Source: UBA1081 sp045636025
Lineage (GTDB): Bacteria; Bacillota; Clostridia; Oscillospirales; Acutalibacteraceae
Direction of reading: 5' to 3'
DNA: 43,033 nucleotides
Assembly (NCBI GenBank): GCA_045636025.1
Contig: JAZTWP010000015.1
Span: 1 to 43,033, forward strand
Below, piece by piece: positions 43,019 to 43,033 of this stretch (its first letter is position 1; each line of letters begins with the position of its first letter). A program made the translations under genes and the position numbers. The notes below the pieces were generated by a model that searched no databases, was not told the DNA's origin, and saw only the letters and a list, made by a program, of their open reading frames with translations.

Positions 43019-43033
43019 GGAGGAAAAAACTTG
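43019..43033 (+). promoter_or_regulatory. Ribosome binding site and TTG start of the next gene
   Basis: AGGAGG at about 43019-43024 is followed by AAAAAAC and TTG at 43031-43033, the last three bases of the window. In many Clostridia a ribosomal protein gene follows rpoC, so the gene may be rpsL or an L7Ae-like protein gene, but no coding sequence is visible here. Confidence 0.5.

Overview
The window reads as a chromosomal segment of an anaerobic, low-to-moderate GC Gram-positive bacterium of the class Clostridia, probably a gut member of the Ruminococcaceae/Oscillospiraceae. The basis is AddAB rather than RecBCD, a type A RNase P RNA, an oxygen-sensitive sulfatase-maturating enzyme, dockerin and cohesin-like surface proteins, LicD/IspD-type wall decoration genes and Firmicutes-style RpoB/RpoC. 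The family-level placement is inference from gene content only. No tRNA, rRNA, transposase, prophage or CRISPR array was seen.

Left block (1-6556, minus strand): seven co-directional genes that can be read from one promoter at 6604-6632. In transcription order they are an HD-domain protein, a CmpB-family membrane protein, an MFS transporter, a small membrane protein, a membrane-anchored Cys-type sulfatase, its likely radical SAM activator (anSME) and a PHP-domain protein cut by the window edge. A double palindromic element lies between the sulfatase and its activator. Back to back with this operon, rnpB (RNase P RNA) is read rightwards.

Genome maintenance and wall block (7033-17779, plus): a small membrane protein, addB, addA, then from its own promoter a DEDDh 3'-5' exonuclease with a zinc ribbon, directly followed by a large secreted N-acetylmuramoyl-L-alanine amidase.

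Accessory block (17780-20015): a structured, geneless stretch; a membrane protein with three Ltp repeats (a family that includes a phage superinfection-exclusion lipoprotein); a divergent XRE repressor with two matched 17-bp operators in the shared upstream region; and a second PHP protein paralogous to the one at the left edge. This is the best candidate for an undescribed defence-like module.

Metal block (20019-23361): a CadC-like ArsR sensor, a free-standing HMA metallochaperone, a Zn/Cd P-type ATPase and endonuclease IV, in one operon behind a near-consensus promoter with an ArsR-type operator.

Surface block (23401-31860): two divergent operons. Leftwards are GDPD, FkbM methyltransferase, a membrane-anchored cohesin-like protein and then a secreted dockerin protein. 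Rightwards are LicD, an IspD-like cytidylyltransferase and a Wzx-type flippase. Together they suggest export and phospho-substituent decoration of a surface glycan next to a minimal cohesin/dockerin pair. An M23 peptidase with LysM and G5 domains and a Nudix hydrolase follow.

Right block (31918-43033): a membrane-anchored metallophosphoesterase, a TM2 protein and guaB on the minus strand, then rpoB-rpoC on the plus strand from a strong promoter. The rpoBC operon is not preceded by the usual rplKAJL genes. After rpoC come four consecutive hairpins, a new promoter, and the ribosome binding site and TTG start of the next gene at the window edge.
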